Assembly (NCBI RefSeq): GCF_000972705.2
Contig: NZ_LATL02000347.1
Coordinates: 1 to 28,129 of the forward strand
Length of the DNA stretch: 28,129 nucleotides
Reading direction: 5' to 3'
Origin: Limnoraphis robusta CS-951
GTDB lineage: Bacteria > Cyanobacteriota > Cyanobacteriia > Cyanobacteriales > Microcoleaceae
The stretch's first letter is position 1, and every line of letters starts with the position of its first letter. Positions 1 through 9,125 of this stretch are shown piece by piece. Made by a program: the position numbers and the translations under genes. The notes beneath the pieces were generated by a model. It saw only the letters and a program-made list of their open reading frames with translations. It searched no databases and was not told the origin of the DNA.

Positions 1-14
1 GGATGAATCTTTTT

Positions 15-1148
<1,134 letters not shown>

Positions 1149-1408
1149 TTATAAAACTTCAACGGTGGGATGAGTTCAAAAAACTTATATTTTTGTTTGA
1201 GAAACTGGGTTAATTAATTTAGATTATTTGCTATGAACTGAGTTTAAGCGTGAAAATTTGTTAAAATAAATAGAGACAGACTGAAGTTAGGATTCGCTAC
1301 ATCAAGTTTATTTTGAATAGGTTGCTAGGGCTATATTTTAGTTTTGTAATCTATCGGTCGGTAGAAAACACACAGTAATAACAGAGGTCAAAAGAGAGGT
1401 AAGTCAAA

Positions 1409-2080
1409 ATGACTATGCAATTTAAAAATCGAACTGAAGTCGGTTGTTTACTGGCATCTCGGTTGAAAGAATATGCAAATCGTTGTGATGTATTGGTGTT
1501 AGGTTTGCCGCGTGGAGGAGTTCCGGTTGCTTATGAAATCGCGCGATCGCTTCATCTTCCATTAGATGTCTGTTTAGTTCGTAAACTGGGAGTTCCTGCC
1601 CATAAAGAACTGGCAATGGGTGCAATAGGACAGGGAAATGCGATGACTCTTAATAAAGATATTATAGCAGATTGGCGAGTTTCTCCGCTCGATTTTGAGA
1701 CGGTTTTAGCCGAAGAAAAAGAAGAGTTACAACGACGTTATCATCTCTATTGTCAAGGGCGATCCCCTCTTAATTTACAAGATAAAATAGTGATTTTAGT
1801 CGATGATGGTGTAGCAACAGGTTCAACCCTTTTTGCCGCGATTGAAGTGATGCGATCGCATCAACCCAAAGCCATTATTGTCGCGGTTCCTCTCGCGCCT
1901 CCAGCAACCTGTCAAAAGTTGAAAGAACAAGTGAGTCAAGTCATCTGTTTAGTACAGCCTAAACGTCTGAGTGCCATTAGTTTTTGGTATGAAGATTTTT
2001 CTCAAACTTCTGATAAAGAAGTGCAGGAACTCCTCTCAAAATCTCAGCGAGAATTATCGAGTTTATCGGATTTAAACTAA
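1409..2080 (+). CDS. Phosphoribosyltransferase family protein
   Basis: This is a 223-residue type I phosphoribosyltransferase fold protein. The diagnostic PRPP-binding loop VDDGVATGST is at residues 131-140, preceded by the hydrophobic strand KIVIL. An N-terminal LGLPRGGVPVAYEIA segment (31-45) is typical of the uncharacterised bacterial group sometimes annotated as a 'predicted phosphoribosyltransferase'. The substrate base is unknown. The ATG start has a good upstream GAGAGG (about 9 bases away); a second in-frame ATG lies two codons later. The stop sits 3 bp from the stop of the convergent pentapeptide/membrane protein gene, so the two transcripts meet tail to tail. A purine-salvage role is possible but not shown by the sequence. 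Confidence 0.85.
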   Translation: MTMQFKNRTEVGCLLASRLKEYANRCDVLVLGLPRGGVPVAYEIARSLHLPLDVCLVRKLGVPAHKELAMGAIGQGNAMTLNKDIIADWRVSPLDFETVLAEEKEELQRRYHLYCQGRSPLNLQDKIVILVDDGVATGSTLFAAIEVMRSHQPKAIIVAVPLAPPATCQKLKEQVSQVICLVQPKRLSAISFWYEDFSQTSDKEVQELLSKSQRELSSLSDLN

Positions 2081-2083
2081 AAA

Positions 2084-4303
2084 TTACTTGAGATAGATAA
2101 GCAGATTTAATCCGGGAATTGTACGAGAAAGTGTCCAAAATAAGAGAATGAGATAAAGAACACCTAAACCCCACTGATACCAGACTAAACTGGCAATTAA
2201 TCCGGGTAGGTGTTCATCTCTTAAACGCAGATCATTGAAGCCAAATTTCAGAAAATTATTGAGGCTAAAATCATAATAATTTAGCCAATTCCAGCGTGTA
2301 TCCCAGAGAATGGACATATAGCGATCGCGAAAGAAAACAAATCTCGGCATTAGCGGTAATCGCCCGATCATTAATCGCAGTTGTCGTTGACTGGCATCTT
2401 CGGTAAGATAAGATAAATCTAATAGGTTATGATGGCGTCTTTTGTAATAAAGAAATCCCAACAAAGCACCCGGAATGGGAACAATAAAAGCGGCTAAACA
2501 GAGTACAGTTAAAATCGGGTGACTCGAAGCACTAAAGATTTGAGTTAAACCCATAGAAGTCAATATTCCATAACTCGCTAACATCCACAGGCTTTCTGAA
2601 AATGTCGGTAAAATGGGGATTGGGTGTCGCCGTCTGACTCGATCTACAAACCAAAATATTAAGCCAAAATAAGCAATGGCAACGATACCCACGCCTGAGA
2701 CTAATTCAAAACGGGTTCCATAGCCGCTTAAGAGTAATAATACACTCAATTCAACCCAATGTAAAGCCGTGTCAAAACTTGTGAATAACGGGGTAATATA
2801 GCTATCAAGAATGACTTGTTTCCATCCAATTTTTACATCTTCTTCTCTCTCTCCCTGATAACGATTAGCCACGACGCGATCATAAACTTTGATATAAGTG
2901 GCTAAATCAACTTGATCTAGCTTTAAAATTTCCGTTAAGTTTCTAAAAGGCTGTTTGATTCTTGCATTGAAAATAGCATCAGCTTGTTCAGAAGTAAATC
3001 CAGCGTAGATTAACCGAGAAATAGAGGCGGTATTTATATCAATTCCAAAAATATTTCGTTTGAATTGTTGAAGTAATAATTGAGCTTTCAAATATTCAAT
3101 TTTATTCGCATCTCCAATCTGTTCTTGTTGACGGAAGTTTTGAATTAAATTGCGAAGTAAGTTTTCATTCCCTTGTAACTTTTTGACGGAAAGAACCTCA
3201 CCAATAATACCCGGATCACCCATTATTTTCGCTGAATTCGAGTCAAACATTAAATCAGAAACATTGATTTCTGTTAATAGTCCAAACCCGGCATCACTAA
3301 AATCAATCACACCTTGAATACTGGCTTCTCGCAGACTGATACCTTGATTAAACCGAGTATCCCTAAAATCAACAGATTGTTCAAAAATGGCTTGTTGAAA
3401 ACTCAAAGAATGAGTGAAGCGAGACTTTGAAAAAAGGACTCGATCTTGCCACCTAGATTCACTAAAATCGGCTTCTCCATCCCCAAAAATACTTTTAAAA
3501 TTAGCAAAGGCTTGAAAATGAGCTTGATTAAAACTGACATCTTGAAACGTGCTATCCTCAAAATTGGTAAATGCTTGAAAATTGGCTTGGGTGAATTTTG
3601 CTTTAGTTAAAAAGACTGCATATGTAAACTTGGTTTTTTGTTGAAATATAGCTTTTGTAAAGTTTGCAATTTCATTAAATCGCGTTTCAGTAAAAGTAGT
3701 TTCCTCTTTAAAGATTGCCTCTTGAGCGTCTATTCCGCGTAATAAAAAGGCTTTTTTAAAATCAACATTACCTTGGAATTCTGTATTTTTGCATTTGAGA
3801 CGACTGCGAATAACCGTAATTTTAGGAAGTGTTACAGCCGTATTATTTTCTGATTGGTTTATCAGCGAAAATTGAGCTTTTTCTGAAGTTAATATTGTCA
3901 GTTCATCTGCGGAAAAAATAGACAATAATGTTTCTTTGAGTAAAGGAACTCTAACGCCCATTTTACTCGCTAGAAAGTCTCCTTTAATCGTCGAGTTACT
4001 GAGATTTAAACCCACTTTATTTTCAGATTGATTGAGTGCCGCTTGAATTTGCTGATAAAATTGTTGACTAAACTCTGCATTTTTTTCTCGTAAATCAATG
4101 ATAAAGTTTTCTAGATCAATCAGAGATGTACCCTCTGTATTAACGGGATTTTTGACTCTTTCTTGTAAGATTTCTAGGGTTAAGGGGATTTTCTCACTGG
4201 GGGAGTTGACAGCCAAGACTGGAGAATAACTCCAAACCCATATCATTAATACAACTATTGTTAAAATCAAAAGCTTTATCTGTTTTAAAAATAACTGATT
4301 CAA
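2084..4303 (-). CDS. Degenerate pentapeptide-repeat protein with helix-hairpin-helix and C-terminal membrane domain
   Basis: No named function recognised. Using the TTG at 4303, the product begins with a hydrophobic segment (about residues 9-31, ending SPVLA) that looks like a signal peptide or anchor. Next come about 180 residues of phenylalanine-centred five-residue repeats (FxxAxF type, for example FTQANF, FQQAIF, FRDTRF), the hallmark of a right-handed pentapeptide beta-helix. A ComEA-like helix-hairpin-helix segment starts with DINTAS (about 421-477). The C-terminal ~220 residues hold four or five hydrophobic spans. The frame is open back to 4459, but that extension would overlap about 150 bp of the acetyltransferase gene and looks like its shadow. 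The TTG lies 5 bp after the acetyltransferase stop, suggesting co-transcription. No clear Shine-Dalgarno decides the start. The HhH could bind DNA, but in a membrane protein it may be a protein-interaction fold. Confidence 0.8.
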   Translation of the reverse strand: MNQLFLKQIKLLILTIVVLMIWVWSYSPVLAVNSPSEKIPLTLEILQERVKNPVNTEGTSLIDLENFIIDLREKNAEFSQQFYQQIQAALNQSENKVGLNLSNSTIKGDFLASKMGVRVPLLKETLLSIFSADELTILTSEKAQFSLINQSENNTAVTLPKITVIRSRLKCKNTEFQGNVDFKKAFLLRGIDAQEAIFKEETTFTETRFNEIANFTKAIFQQKTKFTYAVFLTKAKFTQANFQAFTNFEDSTFQDVSFNQAHFQAFANFKSIFGDGEADFSESRWQDRVLFSKSRFTHSLSFQQAIFEQSVDFRDTRFNQGISLREASIQGVIDFSDAGFGLLTEINVSDLMFDSNSAKIMGDPGIIGEVLSVKKLQGNENLLRNLIQNFRQQEQIGDANKIEYLKAQLLLQQFKRNIFGIDINTASISRLIYAGFTSEQADAIFNARIKQPFRNLTEILKLDQVDLATYIKVYDRVVANRYQGEREEDVKIGWKQVILDSYITPLFTSFDTALHWVELSVLLLLSGYGTRFELVSGVGIVAIAYFGLIFWFVDRVRRRHPIPILPTFSESLWMLASYGILTSMGLTQIFSASSHPILTVLCLAAFIVPIPGALLGFLYYKRRHHNLLDLSYLTEDASQRQLRLMIGRLPLMPRFVFFRDRYMSILWDTRWNWLNYYDFSLNNFLKFGFNDLRLRDEHLPGLIASLVWYQWGLGVLYLILLFWTLSRTIPGLNLLIYLK

Positions 4304-4307
4304 AGCA

Positions 4308-4823
4308 TCAAAGATATTGTTTAGGCAAAGGTTCTTCTTCAACTTTGTAGACTTTAAATCCTCGTTTAAGATAATTATCCAAAGCATAAATATTATCAAG
4401 ATTACAAGTATGCACCCAAAGACGTTGTGTATTTTGATTCCAAGCTTTTGTGATCCCATAACTGAGTAAATATTTCCCTAAGCCCCGACCACAATAACCC
4501 GAACGTAAACCAAAATAAGCAATTTCCGTAGAACTTTCACACTGACTTAATTCAATATAACCTGCGGGCGCTCCATTGACATACAAAACATCAATAGTGG
4601 TTCCCGAATCTGCTAAAATATCAGTCAGTTGCTGATCACTTAATAATAAGCGATCGCGCCAACGCCAAGCGTTTCCCACCCGATCATACAAAAAGCGGTA
4701 AAATTCCAGATCGGGCGTTTCCAAGGGAAAGATAGTAATTCCTTGAAGATTCTCAAGAATAGCAGGTTTAAACTCTGCTGGATCAGTCATTTCTAGATAA
4801 GTAGTAATTAACTTTTCCGACAT
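4308..4823 (-). CDS. GNAT family N-acetyltransferase
   Basis: This 171-residue protein has the GNAT fold. The acetyl-CoA pyrophosphate-binding loop appears as RSGYCGRGLGKYLL (residues about 107-120, variant of R/QxxGxG/A), followed by the helix and a WVHTCNLDNIYALDNYLKRGFKVYK segment typical of motif B (N followed by a Y/G-containing strand). The substrate cannot be read from the sequence. The ATG start at 4823 is preceded by about 105 bp of intergenic DNA to the oxidoreductase gene. The downstream membrane protein probably starts 5 bp after its stop, so the two are likely translated from one message. Confidence 0.85.
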   Translation of the reverse strand: MSEKLITTYLEMTDPAEFKPAILENLQGITIFPLETPDLEFYRFLYDRVGNAWRWRDRLLLSDQQLTDILADSGTTIDVLYVNGAPAGYIELSQCESSTEIAYFGLRSGYCGRGLGKYLLSYGITKAWNQNTQRLWVHTCNLDNIYALDNYLKRGFKVYKVEEEPLPKQYL

Positions 4824-4928
4824 CTGTTTGTGATCCTTGACATTGAAAAGGAGCGTGAATTTAGGTATCCTCGCTCCTTGATAATTGTATCATTTAAAAA
4901 AGCACATCAAGAAGTTTTGAACTTAATA

Positions 4929-5927
4929 TTAATCCATTGTTAACACAACTTTTCCAGTCATTCCTCCCGCTTCTAATTTTTGATGAGCTTTAGCAGCCTC
5001 TGCCAATGGATAAACTTGATTCACATGAATCCTCAGCTTTCCTTCATCCATTAAACGCCCACATTGTTGTAGAATTTTTGCTTGATCTTTTTGTTCATCA
5101 ATTAACCCTTGCAACATGGGTGTGAGCATCAATTCTAAACCTATTCTTAGATTTCGTTTGCGGGCTTCCTTCAAATTTCCTAAACTCGTATCGGGTTCTA
5201 AAATAGTCACCAAATCCCCATACACTTTAACCGCTTCTATTGTTTTGAAAAAAGTGTCTTGACCGACGGTATCAAAAGCCAAATCAACCCCTTCTCCATC
5301 CGTCCAGTCCAACACTCGTTGAACAAAATTTATCTGTTTATAATCTATGACAAAATCAGCCCCCAACTGACGAACAAAATCAGCATTTTCCGGCGAAACT
5401 GTCGTCGCAACTTCCGCCCCTTGCAACTTTGCTAATTGTATCGCCACATGACCAACACCCCCCGCTCCCGCATGAATTAAAACTTGTTGTCCCGGTTGCA
5501 ATTTTCCGCGATCATAAAGAGATTCCCAAGCCGTAATTAACACCAAAGGCGCCGCCGCCGCTTCTACAAAACTCAGAGATTGTGGTTTTTTGCTGACAAA
5601 CTTTTCATCAACAACCGTCAACTCCGCATAGTTTCCCGTTTCATCACCCAACCCACCGTCACAAAAATAAACCTCGTCGCCCACCTGAAATTTTTCGACC
5701 CCTTTACCCACTGCTTCAACCACACCCGCCCCATCACATCCGAGAATAGCGGGCATTTTTTCTGGGTAAAATGTTCCTCGGCTACGGAGTTTCGTGTCAA
5801 TGGGGTTGACTCCTGCGGCTTTCAGACGAACCAAAAGTTCTGTATCGGCTTTAATTTTCGGTTCTGCTACCTCCTTCAGCATGAGAACATCCGGCGCCCC
5901 TGGTTTAGTCATCACAATGGCTTTCAT
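4929..5927 (-). CDS. NADP-dependent zinc-free MDR oxidoreductase (quinone oxidoreductase-like)
   Basis: This is a medium-chain dehydrogenase/reductase of about 332 residues. It has the N-terminal GroES-like domain (AAGVNPIDTKLRSRG) without the catalytic zinc cysteine, and the nucleotide loop HAGAGGVGHVAIQLAK, as in zeta-crystallin/quinone oxidoreductases. The likely reaction is NAD(P)H-dependent reduction of quinones or alpha,beta-unsaturated carbonyls. I chose the ATG at 5927 (MKAIVMTKPG), which matches the conserved family N-terminus. The frame is open 27 codons further, to a GTG at 6008, but that extension has no family resemblance. It lies upstream of the acetyltransferase gene with about 105 bp between; a shared operon is possible but unsupported. 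Confidence 0.9.
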   Translation of the reverse strand: MKAIVMTKPGAPDVLMLKEVAEPKIKADTELLVRLKAAGVNPIDTKLRSRGTFYPEKMPAILGCDGAGVVEAVGKGVEKFQVGDEVYFCDGGLGDETGNYAELTVVDEKFVSKKPQSLSFVEAAAAPLVLITAWESLYDRGKLQPGQQVLIHAGAGGVGHVAIQLAKLQGAEVATTVSPENADFVRQLGADFVIDYKQINFVQRVLDWTDGEGVDLAFDTVGQDTFFKTIEAVKVYGDLVTILEPDTSLGNLKEARKRNLRIGLELMLTPMLQGLIDEQKDQAKILQQCGRLMDEGKLRIHVNQVYPLAEAAKAHQKLEAGGMTGKVVLTMD

Positions 5928-6140
5928 AATGATTTTATCTTCTGATTGAGCAGTATCTAAGAATAAATCTACCGCTTTTTTGCAGTCCTGTAGAGGGGGG
6001 ACGAACACTCAAAATATCAGAGACAATCAGCCAAAAGTTGTATTATTATTGTAGTACAGCCAGAATGAAATCACTGATATCCGATAGTTCAAGGGAGATT
6101 TACCAAGATTAACTTAAAGTTCAAAAATAGAGGTCTAACA

Positions 6141-6692
6141 ATGCGAAAATTAAAATATTATGTGGCAACTAGCGTAGATGGATTTATTGCTCACGAAGAT
6201 GGTTCATTTGATGGTTTTCTCTTTGAAGGTGAACAGGTCAGCGATTATTTAAACGAGTTTAAAGACTTTGATATTGTATTGATGGGACGCAAAACCTATG
6301 AAGTCGGTTTAAAAGAAGGTAAAACGAACCCTTACCCAATGATGAAAAGTTATGTGTTCTCACGGACAATTAAAGAAAGTCCTGATAAAAATGTTGAAAT
6401 CGTCTCAGAAAATATTATCGAACTCGTTAAAAGTTTAAAACAGGAAACAGGTAAAGACATTTACCTTTGTGGTGGTGCGAATATAGCCACAACCCTGTTT
6501 AACGCCAATTTAATCGATGAAATCATTATCAAGTTAAATCCTTTTTTGATGGGTTCTGGGATTCCTTTGTTTTCAGGAAAAATCCAACAAACAGCCTTAG
6601 AACTTACCCACAGCAAAATTTATGATAATGGAGTTGTGTTTTTGTATTATCAGGTAAAAACCCAAGAATATAGCCCTCTGCGATCGCGATAA
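6141..6692 (+). CDS. Dihydrofolate reductase family protein (RibD C-terminal domain)
   Basis: This 183-residue protein has the RibD-C/DHFR-like fold: N-terminal KYYVATSVDGFIAHEDGS, a central LMGRKTYEVG motif, LCGGANIATTLFNANLIDEI (NADPH-binding region and helix) and the C-terminal LNPFLMGSGIPLF. Stand-alone proteins of this group are usually annotated 'dihydrofolate reductase family protein'; real substrates are mostly unknown. The start is supported by TAGAGG seven bases upstream of the ATG. A 15-bp-stem palindrome follows 11 bp after the stop and should end transcription. It is the first plus-strand gene of a small accessory patch between minus-strand runs. Confidence 0.88.
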   Translation: MRKLKYYVATSVDGFIAHEDGSFDGFLFEGEQVSDYLNEFKDFDIVLMGRKTYEVGLKEGKTNPYPMMKSYVFSRTIKESPDKNVEIVSENIIELVKSLKQETGKDIYLCGGANIATTLFNANLIDEIIIKLNPFLMGSGIPLFSGKIQQTALELTHSKIYDNGVVFLYYQVKTQEYSPLRSR

Positions 6693-6703
6693 CTGTACAT
6701 CCC

Positions 6704-6737
6704 AAAAACCCGGTTTCTCAATAGAAACCGGGTTTTT
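6704..6737. terminator. Perfect 15-bp palindrome, probable bidirectional terminator
   Basis: Left arm 6704-6718 (AAAAACCCGGTTTCT) is perfectly complementary to right arm 6723-6737, with a 4-base loop CAAT. The A-run at one foot and T-run at the other make it a terminator in either direction. The same arm sequence recurs at 7599-7652, so it is also a member of a dispersed palindrome family. Confidence 0.85.
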
Positions 6738-6764
6738 CATCGAAATCAACCTAATCTAACAGCG

Positions 6765-7289
6765 ATGAGAAAAGTAGAAGTTGTTCCTCCTAACCCCAAC
6801 GGTCAAGAAGACTTTCAGAAAGAATCACAACAAATTGCTAATATTTTCGGCGAAAATGCGATCGCCATTCATCATATCGGTAGCACCTCCATTCCCCGTA
6901 TTTACGCGAAACCCATTATCGATTTATTAGTTGAGGTGAAAGAAATTACAAAAGTTGATGAAAAAAATGACGAAATGCAGTCTTTTGGGTATACAATAAT
7001 GGGAGAGTTTGGAATCGTCGGTCGTCGGTATTTCCGCAAAGACAACTTAGCCGGAATTAGAACCCATCACGTTCATGTGTTTGAAGTCGGTTCAACCGAA
7101 GTTAAACGTCATCTGGCGTTTCGAGATTATCTGATCGCCCATCCAGAAGATGCTCAAAAATATAGTTTATTAAAACAAGAACTCGCGGCTAAATATCCCC
7201 ATGATATCGAAGCTTATATGGATGGAAAAGATAGTTTTATTAAAGAAATGGAGAAGAAAGCCATTGAATGGTTTGGAGAAAGAGATTAA
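6765..7289 (+). CDS. GrpB family protein (nucleotidyltransferase-like)
   Basis: This is a 174-residue GrpB/UPF0157 family protein. The characteristic IHHIGSTSIPRIYAKPIIDLLVEV block (family consensus GST-x-P-x-x-KPIID) lies near residues 35-58. RTHHVHVFEVGS, then HLAFRDYLIAHPEDAQKYSLLKQELA, complete the family signature. GrpB proteins share the nucleotidyltransferase fold, but the substrate is unknown; sometimes they are fused to CoaE or acetyltransferases. It follows the palindrome at 6704-6737, and a DUF433 gene starts 26 bp after its stop, so the two could share a transcript. Confidence 0.88.
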   Translation: MRKVEVVPPNPNGQEDFQKESQQIANIFGENAIAIHHIGSTSIPRIYAKPIIDLLVEVKEITKVDEKNDEMQSFGYTIMGEFGIVGRRYFRKDNLAGIRTHHVHVFEVGSTEVKRHLAFRDYLIAHPEDAQKYSLLKQELAAKYPHDIEAYMDGKDSFIKEMEKKAIEWFGERD

Positions 7290-7315
7290 ACTAATCGCAC
7301 AGAGGAAACATCTTG

Positions 7316-7540
7316 ATGAACTACCACGAGATTATCACAATTGAACCGGGAAAACGGAGCGGAAAACCTTGTATTCGAGGAATGCGAATTACAGTTTATG
7401 ACATCTTAGAGTATCTAGCAGCAGGGATGACAGAAGAAGAAATTTTAGAAGATTTTTCTGAACTCACTTCAGAAGATATCAAAGCTTGTCTTGCTTTTGC
7501 TGCGGATCGTGAGAAAAAATTATTTATTGCATCCTTGTGA
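7316..7540 (+). CDS. DUF433 domain protein, antitoxin-like
   Basis: This 74-residue DUF433 protein shows the family core IEPGKRSGKPCIRGMRITVYDILEYLAAGMTEEEI, with the GKPCIRGTR-type motif and a C-terminal winged-helix-like segment (EDIKACLAFAADREKK). DUF433 proteins commonly sit directly upstream of DUF5615 PIN-like proteins and are proposed antitoxins. I chose ATG 7316 with AGAGGA about nine bases upstream; a TTG immediately before it is less likely. The stop overlaps the GTG of a truncated partner (TTGTGA arrangement), the usual coupling for such pairs. The antitoxin role is inference. Confidence 0.87.
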   Translation: MNYHEIITIEPGKRSGKPCIRGMRITVYDILEYLAAGMTEEEILEDFSELTSEDIKACLAFAADREKKLFIASL

Positions 7541-7584
7541 AACTGCTTTTAGACGAAAATCTCAGTTATGTCAGTTGGGGCTAG
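7537..7584 (+). pseudogene. Truncated DUF5615-like toxin remnant
   Basis: A GTG overlaps the DUF433 stop and opens a 15-residue frame, MKLLLDENLSYVSWG, before a TAG. The first ten residues match the N-terminus expected of DUF5615 (PIN-like) proteins, which begin MKxLLDENLS and carry a catalytic aspartate in that motif. The rest of the ~110-residue protein is absent; palindromic repeats begin about 15 bp after the stop. I read it as a toxin gene cut down to its start. It is too short to be confident from sequence alone. Confidence 0.6.
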
Positions 7585-7598
7585 CACCCAGTGGAATT

Positions 7599-7652
7599 AA
7601 AAACCCGGTTTCTTTGAGAAACCGGGTTTTTTGGATAAGAAACCGGGTTTTT
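7599..7652. terminator. AAACCGGGTTTCT palindrome with an extra right arm
   Basis: Left arm 7599-7613 (AAAAACCCGGTTTCT) pairs perfectly with 7617-7631 across a 3-base loop; a second identical right arm lies at 7638-7652. Either hairpin ends in a T-run, so it can terminate plus-strand transcripts, and minus-strand ones by the A-run. Arms are identical to those at 6704-6737. The three-arm form suggests growth or rearrangement of a repeat. Confidence 0.8.
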
Positions 7653-7697
7653 TGAGTTCCCCTTCGCCTTTGAGGAGAGGGGGTTAGGGGGAGAGGT

Positions 7698-9005
7698 CTA
7701 CATCGTCAACGACTGCGGATTCGTTTCAATTAACCTGGCTAAATCTTGTAAGAAAGCCGCCGCATCAGCACCGTAAATAATCCGATGATCACAAGTAATA
7801 TTAACCTGCATTTGGCGCTTAACACCCATCAAACCATCCTCAGTCGCCACAACTTGCGGACGAGAAGCCCCAATCGCTAAAATCGAACCTTGACCTGGTG
7901 GTAAAATCGCATCAAAGCGATCAACGCCAAACATTCCCAAATTAGAAAGGGTAAACGTTCCGCTATTATATTCATCGGGTTGTAATTGTTTCGCCCGTGA
8001 ACGTTCAACTAAATCTTTCCAAGTGCGAGACAACGAATAAATATCCATTTGATCGGCATTTTTCAACACAGGCGTAATTAAACCGCCATCCGCCATCGCC
8101 ACCGCTACCGCAATATTAATCGCAGAACTGTATTGTATCCCCGACTCCACATAACTCGCATTCACTAACGGATGCTTCTGCAACGTCACCGCCACCGCCT
8201 TCGCCAACAGCGCCGTCATAGTGACACCCTTAGACTTAATTTGCTTATACAGTGCGTCTAAAGCATCTGTGGTAATCGTATACCCAACGCGGAACCCAGG
8301 CACTTGCAGACTCGCCACCATATTTCGCACTACCGCATTTTGCAGCGTGTTCATGGGAGTGACTTGACCCGGTGCCGCCGCTCGAACAGGTTGAGGCGCA
8401 GGAGCGGGTGCTGCTGGCTTCTGTGGCTGATGAGAGACAGTGGGAGCCGAACCCGTCGCCGCAGGTTGTTTCGGAGCCGTCTGAGACGATTTACCCGCCA
8501 CAGCTTCCACATCTTCAGCCACAATCCGACCATGAGGGCCACTACCCTCTACCTTACTCAAATCAACCTTTAAGTCCTTCGCCAGTTTGCGGGCGCGAGG
8601 AGAAACAACAATCCGGCCATTCCGACGGCTGGCGCTTTGGGCGGTTGTTGTCGCAGAAGCGGTCACAAGTTCAGCAGGGGCAGGTGTTGAAGGTTTAGCC
8701 GAACTCGGAGCAGTATCCGCTTTCTTGTCGCTAGAGGCTTGCTGTTTCGCCTGTTCAATTTCAGCCTCTGTTTCCGCAATTAAAGCGATCGTATTACCAA
8801 CCGGGGCAAATTCCCCTTCCGGTACCAAAATTGTAGCTAAATAGCCCGAATAGAAGGCTTCTACATCCATATCTGCCTTATCGGACTCAACAACGAGAAC
8901 CGTTTCTCCTTTCTCAACTTGATCGCCAGGTGCTTTTTGCCATGAGACAATTTTACCCTCTGTCATCGTTGAACTTAGGGCAGGCATGAAAACTTCGTGA
9001 ATCAT
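7698..9005 (-). CDS. pdhC: Pyruvate dehydrogenase complex E2, dihydrolipoamide acetyltransferase
   Basis: This 435-residue E2 core transfers acetyl groups from lipoamide to CoA in the pyruvate dehydrogenase complex. There is one lipoyl domain (residues 1-80) with lipoyl-lysine K43 in ESDKADMDVE. An Ala/Pro/Ser-rich linker follows, then the peripheral-subunit-binding domain (about 130-170, VSPRARKLAKDL...GPHGRIVAEDV). A second flexible linker leads to the catalytic domain (about 217-435), with catalytic DHR at 406-408. The DHRIIYGAD form, with Tyr where many E2s have Asp, is the cyanobacterial/plastid variant. The ATG at 9005 matches the family start. The neighbouring genes are not other PDH subunits, consistent with scattered pdh genes in cyanobacteria. 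Confidence 0.95.
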   Translation of the reverse strand: MIHEVFMPALSSTMTEGKIVSWQKAPGDQVEKGETVLVVESDKADMDVEAFYSGYLATILVPEGEFAPVGNTIALIAETEAEIEQAKQQASSDKKADTAPSSAKPSTPAPAELVTASATTTAQSASRRNGRIVVSPRARKLAKDLKVDLSKVEGSGPHGRIVAEDVEAVAGKSSQTAPKQPAATGSAPTVSHQPQKPAAPAPAPQPVRAAAPGQVTPMNTLQNAVVRNMVASLQVPGFRVGYTITTDALDALYKQIKSKGVTMTALLAKAVAVTLQKHPLVNASYVESGIQYSSAINIAVAVAMADGGLITPVLKNADQMDIYSLSRTWKDLVERSRAKQLQPDEYNSGTFTLSNLGMFGVDRFDAILPPGQGSILAIGASRPQVVATEDGLMGVKRQMQVNITCDHRIIYGADAAAFLQDLARLIETNPQSLTM

Positions 9006-9125
9006 AGGTGTGTGGTGTTTTGGATCGTTAGAAATAGAACATCAGAAAAATTTTAAAAGAATTTAGGGAAACAGTTTACAGTTGTAGGGGTAATTGATGA
9101 ATTACCCGTACCCGTTATCAGTCAA

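Noticed and set aside
1350..1365. ATCGGTCGGTAG as a TetR-type operator upstream of the phosphoribosyltransferase gene
   Set aside because: The symmetry is imperfect and no regulator gene is adjacent.
8304..8844. Several plus-strand frames opposite the E2 gene
   Set aside because: They mirror the Ala/Pro-rich linkers and lipoyl domain of pyruvate dehydrogenase E2; composition is typical antisense shadow.
7698..9005. Tyr in DHRIIYGAD of E2 as a missing catalytic residue
   Set aside because: This is the normal cyanobacterial and plastid variant of the motif.
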